Shown here one piece after another: positions 43,381 through 52,704 of a stretch of 64,000 nt of DNA (position 1 is its first letter; each line of letters opens with the position of its first letter). The translations under genes were made by a program, and so were the position numbers. A model generated the notes under the pieces. The model made no database searches. It saw nothing but the letters and a program-made list of their open reading frames with translations, and had not been told where the DNA came from. Source of the stretch: Spirulina major PCC 6313 (lineage in GTDB: Bacteria > Cyanobacteriota > Cyanobacteriia > Cyanobacteriales > Spirulinaceae); NCBI RefSeq assembly GCF_001890765.1, contig NZ_KV878783.1, positions 4,306,771 through 4,370,770 on the forward strand. The letters run 5' to 3'.

Positions 43381-44238
43381 TTATGGCGCGATCGCATCGG
43401 GCGGTAAGTGGATTTCGGGGTCTTGGGCAACCCAGCCGATGGGGGAGGCTTGGCGCACTTCAAAATGAAGATGGGGCGGGGGAATATCCGGCTGGCCGCT
43501 GGTGCCGACGCGGGCGATCGCTTCTCCGGCTTGCACCCATTGCCCCACCTCCACCAACGTATCTTGCAGATGGGCGTAGCGGGTCTGCCGTTCTGTGCCA
43601 TGTTGCAAAATCACTAAAGTACCATAGGCATTTTGTGAACCCACAAACACCACCACCCCCGGCGAGGCAGCAAGTACCGTGGTTCCCGGTTCTGCGAGTA
43701 AATCCATGCCGCTGTGAAAGGTTTGCTCTGTGGCGTTGGGTGTTGCGTCGTACCATCCGTAGGCTAAGCCGATGGTGGCGGGTTGGGGGAGGGGATAAAG
43801 GCTCAAACCAATGTAGGTATCGCGGCGGCTCGGATCATTGTCGTTCTGAGGATTACCAGGGATAAACGCAAGGCTCGCCGGGGCTTGGCAGCCGTTGAGT
43901 TCAAACAGGACATCCGCCCGGACTCCGTAGGCTTGGGCCAGATCTTGCCAGGTTGCACCGGCGGGAACCTGAACCGCGATGCCATTGAAGGGCGGAATTT
44001 TGACAATGCGGCCGGGGGCGATCGCATTACCCGCTAGATCGGGGTTAAAGGTGCGCAGGGTTTGGGGCGTGAGGCGATAGCGTTGGGCGAGGCTGCTCAC
44101 GGTGTCGCCAGCTTGGGCGGTGTGGGTTTGAAACCGATTGAGCGCCGGGGGTAAACAGAGCGGGGACGATTGTGCCAGGGTGGCGGGGGCGACTCCACTC
44201 AATCCGATCACGGTTGTGGCTAAAAGACGAAGCATCAT
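43381..44238 (-). CDS. M23 family metallopeptidase with LysM domain
   Basis: 285 residues. The signal peptide is about 1-22 (MMLRLLATTVIGLSGVAPATLA). A LysM domain at about 38-82 reads HTAQAGDTVSSLAQRYRLTPQTL. A second weaker LysM-like unit (VQVPAGATWQDLAQAYGVRADV) follows at about 88-115. The C-terminal lysostaphin-type M23 domain has the zinc motif HSGMDLLA (HxxxD), a conserved His in RYAHLQ and HLHFEV (HxH). It cuts peptidoglycan peptide bridges in the periplasm, or acts as an EnvC/NlpD-like activator. The active residues are present, so an enzyme is likely. Its start codon overlaps the upstream gene's stop (ATGA). Confidence 0.92.
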   Translation of the reverse strand: MMLRLLATTVIGLSGVAPATLAQSSPLCLPPALNRFQTHTAQAGDTVSSLAQRYRLTPQTLRTFNPDLAGNAIAPGRIVKIPPFNGIAVQVPAGATWQDLAQAYGVRADVLFELNGCQAPASLAFIPGNPQNDNDPSRRDTYIGLSLYPLPQPATIGLAYGWYDATPNATEQTFHSGMDLLAEPGTTVLAASPGVVVFVGSQNAYGTLVILQHGTERQTRYAHLQDTLVEVGQWVQAGEAIARVGTSGQPDIPPPHLHFEVRQASPIGWVAQDPEIHLPPDAIAP

Positions 44239-44837
44239 GGTGTGTTGTTAAAGAGTGTGGTGAGCAAGCCCGCCAGATAAAACCGACTGTAACCGATCAG
44301 ATACAGACCATTAATCGCCACCAAAATTCCCCGACTCCATCCCGTTTTCAGCACTGTCCAAGCAAGGGGCGACAATCCCAACACGAGGAGCAATTCTACC
44401 CCTGCTACGATGCGGCCATGGTGGCGGGGGTCCCAATAGGAGAGGGGGCTGATGAAACGGTAATTGCTGAGGGGGAAAAAATGGCGGTGGGCATCGTCGT
44501 GATGAACGGGAATATCAAGCAGGGAATGGCCGATCATACTCGCAAAGAAAAAGAATCCCCAGCGCCATTGACCCCAGAGGCAGAGGAGGAGGCCCAGTAT
44601 CGCCAGGGGAAACGAATGCCCTAGGGTAATTGCGGTTTGCCAGCCCACGGATTCGTAATAGGTTTCTGACCAAATCTGCGCTTCGGGCAGGCGATAGATG
44701 AGTTTAGCGACGGCGTAAAAGAGGAAGATGGGGAGATCGGGCGCGATCGCACCCCAGGTAATCGCCGTCACCGCATCCGGCGCAAGGCCATAGCCCAACG
44801 CCACCACATTCAAAACATAATGACTCGGTGTGTTCAT
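44235..44837 (-). CDS. YdjM/DUF457-like membrane protein
   Basis: 200 residues with about five hydrophobic segments. MNTPSHYVLNVVALGYG, the APDLPIFLFY stretch and MIGHSLLDIPVHHDDAHRHFFPLSN give an Asp/His arrangement like the membrane-bound metal-dependent hydrolase (YdjM/DUF457) family. The catalytic function is not proven for these proteins. It is translationally coupled to the M23 peptidase gene by a 4-bp overlap, suggesting a cell-envelope role. Confidence 0.7.
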   Translation of the reverse strand: MNTPSHYVLNVVALGYGLAPDAVTAITWGAIAPDLPIFLFYAVAKLIYRLPEAQIWSETYYESVGWQTAITLGHSFPLAILGLLLCLWGQWRWGFFFFASMIGHSLLDIPVHHDDAHRHFFPLSNYRFISPLSYWDPRHHGRIVAGVELLLVLGLSPLAWTVLKTGWSRGILVAINGLYLIGYSRFYLAGLLTTLFNNTP

Positions 44838-44906
44838 CCTGATCCTGTCTCGATAATGATGAGCGATCGGATCATCCCAACAACAATCAGGGGTTATTGG
44901 TTATTG

Positions 44907-45137
<231 letters not shown>

Positions 45138-45204
45138 CAGCTTTTCCGACTCCTTTTTGACATCAACAATTGAACAGCAAGGCTGAATCCAATGGTGGCG
45201 CGGG

Positions 45205-45768
45205 TTATTTCACCGCTTGCACCGCATTCACTGAAAAATTATTTTTCTTCAGTTCCTCGGCCAACACTAAGCCATTTTCCACCCGATCCACAAACAGCAC
45301 CCCATTGAGGTGATCCATTTCATGCTGAATCACACGGGCTAAGAGACCTTTGGCTTTCATCCGTTGGGGGCGGCCTTGTTCATCTTTAAACGACACCTCA
45401 ACGGTTTGAGGGCGGGTCACGGGCAAGTAGACCCCCGGAATACTTAAACAGCCTTCTTCGGCATCACAGACCCCATGACTGACGGCGGTGATCTTAGGAT
45501 TAATCATAACCAAGGGGAGATTTGCCGGATTGCTGGGGTCACAGTCAATCACAATCAATTGTTTATGAACCCCCACTTGGGGCGCGGCCAAGCCAATCCC
45601 ATCGGAACTGTACATGGTTTGGAGCATTTCACGGGCTAATTGACGAATGGCATCGTCTACCTTCGCAATCCGTTTAGCCGGTTGGCGGAGCACCCGCTCG
45701 CCCAAATAATGCATATCGAGGGGCGGTTTGGACAGTTTTTGTTTTTCAACAACGATCGAGGCAGCCAT
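45205..45768 (-). CDS. def: peptide deformylase
   Basis: 187 residues. All three motifs are present: GIGLAAPQVG (motif 1, GxGxAAxQ), EEGCLSIPGV (motif 2, EGCLS with the metal-binding Cys) and QHEMDHLNG (motif 3, HExDH). It removes the N-formyl group from nascent proteins in the cytoplasm. The first 20 residues are an extension without motif, which is common in cyanobacterial PDF. It is a single gene, divergent from the GPH-type symporter gene. Confidence 0.96.
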   Translation of the reverse strand: MAASIVVEKQKLSKPPLDMHYLGERVLRQPAKRIAKVDDAIRQLAREMLQTMYSSDGIGLAAPQVGVHKQLIVIDCDPSNPANLPLVMINPKITAVSHGVCDAEEGCLSIPGVYLPVTRPQTVEVSFKDEQGRPQRMKAKGLLARVIQHEMDHLNGVLFVDRVENGLVLAEELKKNNFSVNAVQAVK

Positions 45769-45930
45769 ACGCGCTTGAAATAGTAAAGATATCTATACGG
45801 AAATTCGCTTTAATCTTAACAGTTCTCGGTGGAGGACTTCCGCCTTGCCCCGAAATCTGGAAATCAGGCGCAAAGCGATCGTGGCATAGTGGGGACATTG
45901 TGAACCGGTTAACCCCTTTTGTGTGGTGCT

Positions 45931-47376
45931 ATGAGTATCGAATCCACCTTTGATTCTGACGCGGAACTCTCCCGTGAACCGGCGGTTCCCCTCACCTTGA
46001 AAACCCAACTTAGCTATGGCGTGGGGGAGGTGAGCAGTGAGATCACCGGGAGTATTTTGGTCTTTTTTTGGCTCTATTTTCTGACGAATGTGGTGGGGTT
46101 GCCGCCGGCTCAGGCGGGGTCTGTTTTAATTATTGCGCGGGTGTGGGATGCGGTACTTGATCCCTTGGTGGGGTGGTTGAGTGACCAGACACGATCGCGC
46201 TTCGGGCGGCGGTATCCTTGGATGCTCGGCGGGGCGATTCCCCTGGGGGTGAGTTTCGCATTTTTGCTCTGGGCGATGCCGTCGGCTCCCTTGCAGTGGC
46301 GTTGGCTCTACGCGACGGCGATGGCGTTGCTGTTTTACACGGCGTTTACGGTGGTGATTGTGCCCTATTCCACCCTGGGGGCAGAATTAACCCACCAGTA
46401 CCAAGAACGCACCCGCCTCGTCAGTGTGAAGGCTTCGTTTACGATTGGCAGCAGCATTATGGCGTTGATCTTGGCGCAGGTCATTTTTGGGGTGATCGAG
46501 GATGAGGTGCTGAAGTATCAGGTGTTGGGGGGAATTTGTGGCGCGATCGCTTCCCTCAGTATGGTGATCTGCGTTTGGGGAACCCGCGATCGCTTCGCCG
46601 CCATGCAAGCCTTCCGCCATCGCCCCGTCAAACCGCCCCCACTGCCGATCCGCCAACAAATTCACATGGCCGTTAGTAACCGTCCCTTTCTCTTCGTCGT
46701 TGGGATTTATCTCTGTTCCTGGCTCGGTTTGCAGGTCACAGCGGCGATTTTGCCCTACTTCGTTGTGGAATGGATGGGATTAACAGAGCAGGCCTTCACC
46801 CAAATGGCCTTAACCGTGCAGGGAACCGCGTTTTTGATGATGATCTTTTGGCGGCGGTTGAGTTTGCGACTCAGTAAACGGGCGATCTATCTGTGGGGTG
46901 TCCCCTTAACCTTTGTGGCGCAGTTGGGTTTGTTTACGCTCCAACCGGGTCAAACGGGCTTGATGTATGGGTTTGGCATCTTGGCCGGGATGGGGTTATC
47001 AGTGGCGTATTTGATTCCTTGGTCGATGTTGCCCGATGCGGTGGATTTTGATGAACTGCGCACAGGGCAACGGCGGGAGGGCATTTTTTACGGGTTGATG
47101 GTGCAGATGAAGAAGTTAGCGATCGCCGTCACGATTTTCTTCATCAGTCGCCTCCTCGATTCCTCCGGCTTCGTCACCGATAACCTCAGCAACCCCGAAC
47201 AACCCGCCGCCGCCCTCTGGATGATTCGCCTCCTGATCGGACCAATTCCAGTGATCAGCCTCGTGGTGGGGATGATCCTCGCCGCCGCCTATCCCCTCTC
47301 CCAAGCCGTTCACGGTGACATCATGCTCAAACTCGCCACCCAACGCCGCCAACCCGAAACCCCACCGGAACCCTAA
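45931..47376 (+). CDS. GPH/MelB-type MFS symporter
   Basis: 481 residues from the ATG at 45931; the frame also opens at a TTG four codons earlier. It has twelve helices. LSYGVGEVSSEITGSILVFFWLYFLTNVVGLPPAQAG and the DAVLDPLVGWLSDQTRSRFGRRYPWMLGGAIPLG loop (D-P-x2-G-x2-S-D, RxGRRxP) are the signature of the glycoside-pentoside-hexuronide:cation symporter family. The C-terminal half has YLIPWSMLPDAVDFDELRTGQRREGIFYGL. It imports a sugar or related solute with Na+ or H+; the substrate is not predictable. Confidence 0.88.
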   Translation: MSIESTFDSDAELSREPAVPLTLKTQLSYGVGEVSSEITGSILVFFWLYFLTNVVGLPPAQAGSVLIIARVWDAVLDPLVGWLSDQTRSRFGRRYPWMLGGAIPLGVSFAFLLWAMPSAPLQWRWLYATAMALLFYTAFTVVIVPYSTLGAELTHQYQERTRLVSVKASFTIGSSIMALILAQVIFGVIEDEVLKYQVLGGICGAIASLSMVICVWGTRDRFAAMQAFRHRPVKPPPLPIRQQIHMAVSNRPFLFVVGIYLCSWLGLQVTAAILPYFVVEWMGLTEQAFTQMALTVQGTAFLMMIFWRRLSLRLSKRAIYLWGVPLTFVAQLGLFTLQPGQTGLMYGFGILAGMGLSVAYLIPWSMLPDAVDFDELRTGQRREGIFYGLMVQMKKLAIAVTIFFISRLLDSSGFVTDNLSNPEQPAAALWMIRLLIGPIPVISLVVGMILAAAYPLSQAVHGDIMLKLATQRRQPETPPEP

Positions 47377-47542
47377 TGCTCTCTTGTTGAGAGTTTCTCC
47401 AGAAATGAGAAATTATTCCGCCATTGTGCGGAAGAGGGCGCGATCGCGCAACTTTCGCCCCAGAGGAATCGTCCCAAAGAAATCAAGAGCACCTTGACTT
47501 CTGGGCAAGATGCTCCTGCGTCACTCAATCGTGTGGTGTTAT

Positions 47543-47597
47543 TTAAACCAGTGGATTTTGGTCTTACCGTGTTGCGACCAAATATCCACTGGTTTAA
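47543..47597. repeat. long imperfect inverted repeat
   Basis: TTAAACCAGTGGAT plus TTGGTC (47543-47563) pairs with GACCAA plus ATCCACTGGTTTAA (47576-47597) around a 12-nt loop. The stem of about 20 bp has one small bulge. It lies between the symporter gene and tRNA-Leu. It may terminate the symporter transcript or be a small palindromic repeat. Confidence 0.75.
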
Positions 47598-47783
47598 TTC
47601 TATTCCTCACACCGCCTTCACTGTAAGCCCATGGCTTGGGATTATGGAGCACTAGAGTGACAGTCTGTAAATCGGCATTCCCATGAATTTTCCCCCAGGG
47701 TAAAGGCGGACAGCAGCATCGTGGCTCAGGTTTGACAAAATCTCAAAAATTCAGTACATTAGATAACTGCGTTTCCAATGCGT

Positions 47784-47867
47784 GCGGAACTGGCGGAATT
47801 GGTAGACGCGCTAGATTCAGGTTCTAGTGGGAGCAATCTTGTGCGAGTTCAAGTCTCGCGTTCCGCA
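47784..47867 (+). tRNA. trnL-CAG: tRNA-Leu (CAG)
   Basis: 84 nt with a long variable arm. The acceptor stem is GCGGAAC with GTTCCGC plus discriminator A. The D-arm is GGCGGAATTGGTAGACGC, and the anticodon arm is CTAGA-TTCAGGT-TCTAG with anticodon CAG. The variable arm is TGGGAGCAATCTTGT, and the T-arm is GCGAGTTCAAGTCTCGC. CCA is not encoded. Its 3' end served as an integration site: a similar 23-bp sequence recurs at 48760-48782. Confidence 0.95.
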
Positions 47868-47868
47868 T
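47846..47868 (+). repeat. att-like direct repeat, copy in tRNA-Leu
   Basis: The 3' end of tRNA-Leu (AGTTCAAGTCTCGC then GTTCCGCAT) matches 48760-48782 at 20 of 23 positions. Together they bound a 0.9-kb segment of foreign-looking sequence with an integrase-like fragment. Confidence 0.65.
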
Positions 47869-48759
47869 AAACAGTAAACCCTTATAAATCAATAGTTCTA
47901 GCGATTTGCTAGGGCTATTTTTTTTGCCATCTACCAAAAATCTACTAAACCCATTATACCCATTGGTAATCTGGTAGACGCTACCAGTGGTACAGGGGAT
48001 AAGCACCGATGATAAATCAGAGTACATTTCTCTGGCAGTGGGGAGAGCTTACCACAGACGCTCACACCGTCAAGGGTCACTACGGTACTCACTCCCTACG
48101 AGTTCCGTGTCTACGTTTATCCCCTTGACTGTGCTCGCTAGTCTGTGACCCATTCTTCTTTGTTGCCAGAGGGAATGTCTCTCCGTGGTACAGCTAACGT
48201 GGTTACAGGACAATCACTGGCAACGACTACAACAGCGATCGCCAAAAAAAAATCACCCCCAATCTGTGAGGGTGAGTACCTATCCCTGAAATCGTTAAAC
48301 AAAGCGTTAAACGATTTTTCAGGAATACCTACATACCCAGAAGTGTTGAATGCCAGAAATCCCCGCTAACGGTAAACTCTGTTAATGCTTGACTAATTTT
48401 CCAGCATTTATCTACAGCGTTAATAATACCAGCGTCATCAAATTGTTCACCGCTAGATTTAACCGTGATTTTGTCTGTATCAGGGTTAACAAACTGAATC
48501 ATCAAGAATTTAGATTTTTGCAGTTTCAGCCGCACCCCCTTAGGACAGTCTTTAGCTTTACGCTTGTAGAGTTCAATTGTATCAGCATACCCCTTGTATT
48601 CATTAGATTTACTAATGGGGGTATCGTCGTTAGATTTACCGTTTTTCGTTGAATTAGTGTCTACCATTTATCTACCAGATTGATTAACTGGTAGATTCAG
48701 GTAGATGGTTAGGGTGACGTGTTATCAAGCGTTTCAGACGATATGAACGGCATAAGCCT
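47869..48759. mobile_element. degraded integrative islet downstream of tRNA-Leu
   Basis: About 0.9 kb enclosed by tRNA 3'-end repeats (47846-47868 and 48760-48782). It is AT-richer than its surroundings. It contains short repeats of tRNA-like words (GGTAGA, GATTCAGGTAGA) and one fragment resembling the N-terminus of a cyanobacterial tyrosine integrase. No complete gene remains, so it looks like the relic of an integrated element. Confidence 0.6.
48329..48667 (-). pseudogene. fragment resembling the N-terminus of a phage-type integrase
   Basis: 112 residues. KDCPKGVRLKLQKSKFLMIQ, then a short strand-helix and QALTEFTVSGDFWHS, have the layout of the arm-binding N-terminal part of cyanobacterial tyrosine recombinases (GRLxLxF...LSxGDF). 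The catalytic R-H-R-Y domain is missing: the frame stops at 48329 and nothing downstream continues it. The orientation, toward the tRNA end, and the flanking att-like repeats agree with an integrase relic. Similarity is by eye and modest. Confidence 0.5.
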
Positions 48760-48782
48760 AGTTCGAGTCTCGCCATCCGCAT
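48760..48782 (+). repeat. att-like direct repeat, distal copy
   Basis: AGTTCGAGTCTCGC then CATCCGCAT. Its CATCCGC end fits the acceptor stem of another leucine tRNA (GCGGATG type) better than the tRNA-Leu here. It may therefore be the 3' tail of a different tRNA-Leu isoacceptor brought by the element. Confidence 0.6.
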
Positions 48783-48809
48783 TGGATTAAGCCAAAAAAA
48801 CCTCACCAT

Positions 48810-48842
48810 AAGACCCTAGATTGATCGCCAATCTAGGGTCTT
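48810..48842 (-). terminator. strong inverted repeat, probable terminator of rnhA
   Basis: The 14-bp perfect stem AAGACCCTAGATTG/CAATCTAGGGTCTT has a 5-nt loop. It lies downstream of rnhA on the minus strand. The T run follows about 16 nt after the stem, so efficiency is uncertain. Confidence 0.6.
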
Positions 48843-49068
48843 ATTCTTGTCCAGAAGGGTCGCGATGGGGATGGATAACCCCATCCTCTCCAGATCGCTC
48901 GGCTGGAGCGGGAATGGGAGGTTATCCCTCAAGACATTGAGCCGAAAAAACGGGAATTGTTCACCGTTGAAGTCAATTCCCTGCCCCCCTTGAGGCAGAA
49001 AACGAGGGGCAAGACAGAGGCGCGATCGCAATCGTAAGATCGTTCCGTCGCCACCTCCAATCTTGCAT

Positions 49069-49956
49069 TTAGTCCACACGTTCAAGTTGCCAAAGAATTT
49101 GGTTCCCTTCCCGACGAACCCGTGAAATGACCCAATTACGCCATGACCAATGATCGCCACGACTGGTCACTGCGCTTGCATTGACATCCATCAAATCCGC
49201 CAGTTCGGAACTGCTGATTAGGTAGCCTTTTTCTGCAACCTCCTCGGCAATTCTTAATGTTTCAATCAGATGATCTAGTCGCAACATCCGTGTCTCGCGG
49301 GGCAAGTATTGATCATCGAGAGTCCCGGAATTAACGTCACTCATGGTCGATTGCATCTCGAAAAGATTAGTTTGTTTATCGTTGTAACGTATCGTTAAAG
49401 GCTCCAGTGAGTCTGATAAGCCTGTTACCGGATTTCCACTGATTTCCGACCAAATTGTAACGAAGTCCGCTGGAATATCACATCGTAATGAAGGATTTTT
49501 TCCTTGGGCAAAGGCACTTGCGATCGCATCAGCGGCCTCATTTCCTGCTACGCCACGATGGGCCGGAACTGTTTTCCATTCAAGGGGTGGAGAGGCTTGT
49601 TTTAATGACAGTAATTCTTGCCAGAGGTCTTGGTTTTGAACCGGCTTCCCAGCGGCGGTTGTCCAGCCTCGTTTTTGCCATCCGTTCACCCATTGGGTAA
49701 TCCCTTTTTGCACATATTCACTATCGGTATAAAGGGTGGCTGGGCTGTGTTGGCCACTGCGTTGCCAGAGGCGCAGGGCGGCGATCGCCCCCTGTAGTTC
49801 CATCCGATTGTTGGTGGTTTGGGGGTCACTGCCGCCTAATTCCGCGATCGCGCCATCGGAAAAATATACCACCACTCCCCACCCTCCCGGCCCCGGATTG
49901 CCAGAACAGCCTCCATCCGTATAGATAGACTGAATCATAATGGGTTGCTGGGCCAT
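49069..49956 (-). CDS. rnhA: ribonuclease HI with C-terminal extension
   Basis: 295 residues, about twice the size of E. coli RNase HI. The N-terminal RNase H fold (about 1-150) has all four catalytic acids: IYTDGGCSGNPG (Asp14), NRMELQGAI (Glu), TLYTDSEYVQ (Asp) and NEAADAIA (Asp). The basic handle (WVNGWQKRGWTTAAGKPVQNQDL) is also present. The C-terminal part (about 210-295) has a winged-helix-like pattern (RLDHLIETLRIAEEVAEKGY, SSSELADLMDVNASAVTS, GNQILWQLERVD) seen in cyanobacterial RNase HI proteins. It degrades RNA in RNA-DNA hybrids. The extension may add nucleic-acid or protein binding. Confidence 0.92.
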   Translation of the reverse strand: MAQQPIMIQSIYTDGGCSGNPGPGGWGVVVYFSDGAIAELGGSDPQTTNNRMELQGAIAALRLWQRSGQHSPATLYTDSEYVQKGITQWVNGWQKRGWTTAAGKPVQNQDLWQELLSLKQASPPLEWKTVPAHRGVAGNEAADAIASAFAQGKNPSLRCDIPADFVTIWSEISGNPVTGLSDSLEPLTIRYNDKQTNLFEMQSTMSDVNSGTLDDQYLPRETRMLRLDHLIETLRIAEEVAEKGYLISSSELADLMDVNASAVTSRGDHWSWRNWVISRVRREGNQILWQLERVD

Positions 49957-50796
49957 AAAACCGATCTCCCTGTTGAGTACTGTTGTCTATCTTAAATGTC
50001 AAATTGACACTCCCACAGTACGAAGGGCGATCGCCGTTTAAATTTTGGCCCAAAAGAAGGAGCGATCGACAAACCGCTCCTCAGGAGATCGTAGTTTTAA
50101 TGACACTAACTACCCAAACTGAAATAGAAATTTTTTGTAGTGCGTAGCGCAACAGACAGTCCGCACCGCAACACTCAAGCATGAATGGCATTTTTTAGAG
50201 CCGACAGACCCCAAACAGCCCCAGACATGGCGCGGTTGCCCTTGAAGACAATGCTGCATCCGGCTGACCGAGACAGGGTCGCGATTGATCACAGCAGGGC
50301 GAGAAAAATTGCCGAGACAGGGCAGAGGGGAAACCTTAACAGCGGTTTTCAGCAGTGGAAGACAGGCCGCTCCTGGGGTGTTTTGCAATCTGACATCGAA
50401 TTGCTGTCCTTACTTATTTCTTCAGCCCGAATCACAAGTTTTATGCAAATTGTCGAAAACTTTTTTTTGAATTAGGAGCCAATTTCTCTGAAATGCTCAT
50501 AAGACAAGGGTTTCAGGATTCTAATTGATTGTTAGATCAAATTCAGAATAACGGACGGGAACATGAAGATCGGCGCAAGGCTGGCGGGCTGGGCGCTCTG
50601 AACGGTGTCACCGGGGTTAAAGCTGTGATGGAGTCAAGAGCAGCGGGGCGAGACTTGCGATCGCACCGGTTCAAGAATTCAAGAATAGCGGTCACCCGTT
50701 GTACTGGGGTGGAGGTTGGAGCCGTGTTTGCAGGGCAACGGTGGGGGCGCGATCGCCTGATGAACGGTCACGCAGATCAGAGGGGCTAGATTCCCG
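49957..50796. other. 840-bp region without a supported gene
   Basis: It contains the rnhA promoter on the left. Around 50100-50400 both strands have long open frames and the sequence looks constrained, but no protein family was recognised; an untranslated RNA or repeat element is possible. The stretch 50529-50789 has an open frame with no family. Confidence 0.4.
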
Positions 50797-50991
50797 TTAA
50801 CGGCTAGGGGTCAGGCGCACACGGCCCGCATCCATTTCGGCCATCAGGAGTTCAAGGGCTTCATAGTCCACATCGGAAATGTGGCCGAGGCGCGTGAGTT
50901 CAACGTTAATTTCGTTTTCAATCTCAGGTGTTAGGCGGCGAATATGTAACGCTTTTTCCACCAAGCGGCGAATTAATGGTGCTCGTTTCAC
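50797..50991 (-). CDS. small conserved-looking cyanobacterial protein
   Basis: 64 residues from a GTG at 50989-50991: MKRAPLIRRLVEKALHIRRL, an acidic helix (TPEIENEINVELTRLGHIS) and DYEALELLMAEMDAGRVRL. It is hydrophilic and helical with no Cys. The balanced, repeated helix pattern and lack of low-complexity sequence suggest a genuine gene. The family name is unknown to me. Confidence 0.65.
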   Translation of the reverse strand: MKRAPLIRRLVEKALHIRRLTPEIENEINVELTRLGHISDVDYEALELLMAEMDAGRVRLTPSR

Positions 50992-51156
50992 TGATCCATA
51001 CTGCGTTTAAGTGGATGTCTTCATCATCCAATTTTCGTTCCCCTCAGGATGTGATCCATGAAATGGAGTTTGGTGATCCAAATCACGTCTTAAGTGTGGA
51101 ATATACGCATAAACTCGGCAAATTCAGAGCGATCGCAGCCTCAACGCTCTCACCCC

Positions 51157-51588
51157 TTAACTACACCGAGGCCGCCGACCATAGTGCCGATAGTGCCAAT
51201 AGTCCTGCAAAATTTGACCATGATCAAAGCAGAGCGGGTCTGGCATTGCCCATGGGTAAAAGACTCCCACGGTTTTCGCATCATCAGCCGCACGGGGTTC
51301 GCCGGTGGCGGTGGCGATCAAAACGGTGCTGATCGTATGTTTGCGTTGATCGCGCTGGGGATCGGAATACACGTAAAACTGTTCAATCAGGGTCACATCA
51401 AGGCTAATTTCTTCGCGGGCTTCGCGCCGGGCGGCGGTTTCCACCGATTCGCCGTAATCAATGAAGCCGCCGGGAATCGCCCAACCGTAGGGGGGATTAT
51501 TCCGCTCGATCAGGATGATGGGGCGATCGCGCTGATCCACGAGTTCGATAATAATGTCTACGGTGGGAACCGGGTTACGATAGGTCAT
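51157..51588 (-). CDS. NUDIX hydrolase
   Basis: 143 residues from the ATG at 51586-51588; the frame runs on upstream but encodes a Cys/Pro-rich stretch over the gpsA leader. The Nudix box is [18 protein letters not shown] followed by REEI, matching GX5EX7REUXEEXGU, with N-terminal [24 protein letters not shown]. It hydrolyses a nucleoside diphosphate linked to another moiety; a subgroup with similar [13 protein letters not shown] acts on ADP-ribose or NAD-related compounds. It is divergent from gpsA, with an 81-bp spacer. Confidence 0.9.
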   Translation of the reverse strand: MTYRNPVPTVDIIIELVDQRDRPIILIERNNPPYGWAIPGGFIDYGESVETAARREAREEISLDVTLIEQFYVYSDPQRDQRKHTISTVLIATATGEPRAADDAKTVGVFYPWAMPDPLCFDHGQILQDYWHYRHYGRRPRCS

Positions 51589-51669
51589 GCGTTCAAAGAC
51601 GAAACGAGCAGCAACAAGCTGAACGGAAAAAAAAGAGTGCGTTTTTGATTGTATCGGAGCAGGAGCACA

Positions 51670-52617
51670 ATGGCAGAGCAGTACGGGCGAATCACAATTG
51701 TAGGGGCAGGGGCGTGGGGGTCGGCATTGGCAACCCTGGCCACCGAGGGGCAGAACGAGGTGCGGCTCTGGTCGCGGCGCAGTGGTCAAGCCCTAGGGCC
51801 GTGGGTCGAGACGAGTGATGTGCTGTTGATCACGGTGTCGATGAAAGGGGTGCGGGATACGATCGCCCGCCTCCAAGCCATCCCCCTGCCGCCGGATTTA
51901 ATCATCGTCACCGCCACCAAAGGCCTTGATCCGGAGACCCAGCAAACCCCCGCCCAGCTTTGGCACGCGGCGTTTCGGGATCATCCCATTGTTGTCCTCT
52001 GCGGGCCCAATTTATCGAAGGAAATTCAACAGGGTTTACCCGCTGCGACGGCTGTTGCCAGTGACGATCTAGAGGCGGCGGCAACGGTGCAGCATTATTT
52101 TGCCAGCGATCGCTTTCGGGTCTATTTCAACGAAGATCCGCTGGGGACGGAGTTGGGCGGCACGTTAAAAAATGTGATGGCGATCGCGGCTGGGGTTTGT
52201 GATGGGTTGGCGTTGGGAACCAATGCCAAGGCCGCCCTATTAACGCGGGCCCTGCCGGAAATGGTGCGGGTGGGGGTCACCTTAGGCGCACAACCCGATA
52301 CCTTTTTTGGCCTATCCGGGTTAGGGGATTTGCTCGCCACCTGTAGCAGCCCGCTGTCGCGCAATTATCAAGTAGGCTATGGTCTCGGCCAGGGCAAGAC
52401 TTTAACCGAAATTTTGGATCATCTCGAAGGCACAGCGGAGGGGGTGAATACCGCTGCGGTTTTGGTGACGTTAGCCCAGCGAGATGCGATCGCTGTCCCC
52501 ATCGCCACCGCTGTGCATCACCTCCTCCAAGCCCAGATCACCCCTCTCGATGCCGTCCAAAGCCTGATGGAGCGAGACCTCAAATCCGAATTTGGTGCCT
52601 GGCTGCGCCGGTCATGA
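51670..52617 (+). CDS. gpsA: NAD(P)H-dependent glycerol-3-phosphate dehydrogenase
   Basis: 315 residues from the ATG at 51670 (GGAGC 4-8 bases upstream); the open frame starts seven codons earlier. The Rossmann motif is [16 protein letters not shown]. The family signature [19 protein letters not shown], and the catalytic Lys in [14 protein letters not shown] with [14 protein letters not shown] are present. It reduces dihydroxyacetone phosphate to sn-glycerol-3-phosphate for membrane lipids. Length is slightly short because the insertion after the first helix is missing, as in many cyanobacterial GpsA proteins. Confidence 0.94.
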   Translation: MAEQYGRITIVGAGAWGSALATLATEGQNEVRLWSRRSGQALGPWVETSDVLLITVSMKGVRDTIARLQAIPLPPDLIIVTATKGLDPETQQTPAQLWHAAFRDHPIVVLCGPNLSKEIQQGLPAATAVASDDLEAAATVQHYFASDRFRVYFNEDPLGTELGGTLKNVMAIAAGVCDGLALGTNAKAALLTRALPEMVRVGVTLGAQPDTFFGLSGLGDLLATCSSPLSRNYQVGYGLGQGKTLTEILDHLEGTAEGVNTAAVLVTLAQRDAIAVPIATAVHHLLQAQITPLDAVQSLMERDLKSEFGAWLRRS

Positions 52618-52622
52618 GCCAC

Positions 52623-52657
52623 AAAAAAAGCTGAGAGATGAACGACCATCTCCCAGC
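52623..52657 (-). terminator. intrinsic terminator of ftsH
   Basis: On the minus strand GCTGGGAGATGG pairs with CATCTCTCAGC and is followed by seven T residues (complement of 52623-52629). It lies about 50 bp after the ftsH stop and just behind the converging gpsA stop. Confidence 0.85.
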
Positions 52658-52704
52658 GTTGGATCATTAAAGGTGGATCTGAGGACTACATCAAAGCAGT
52701 CTGA

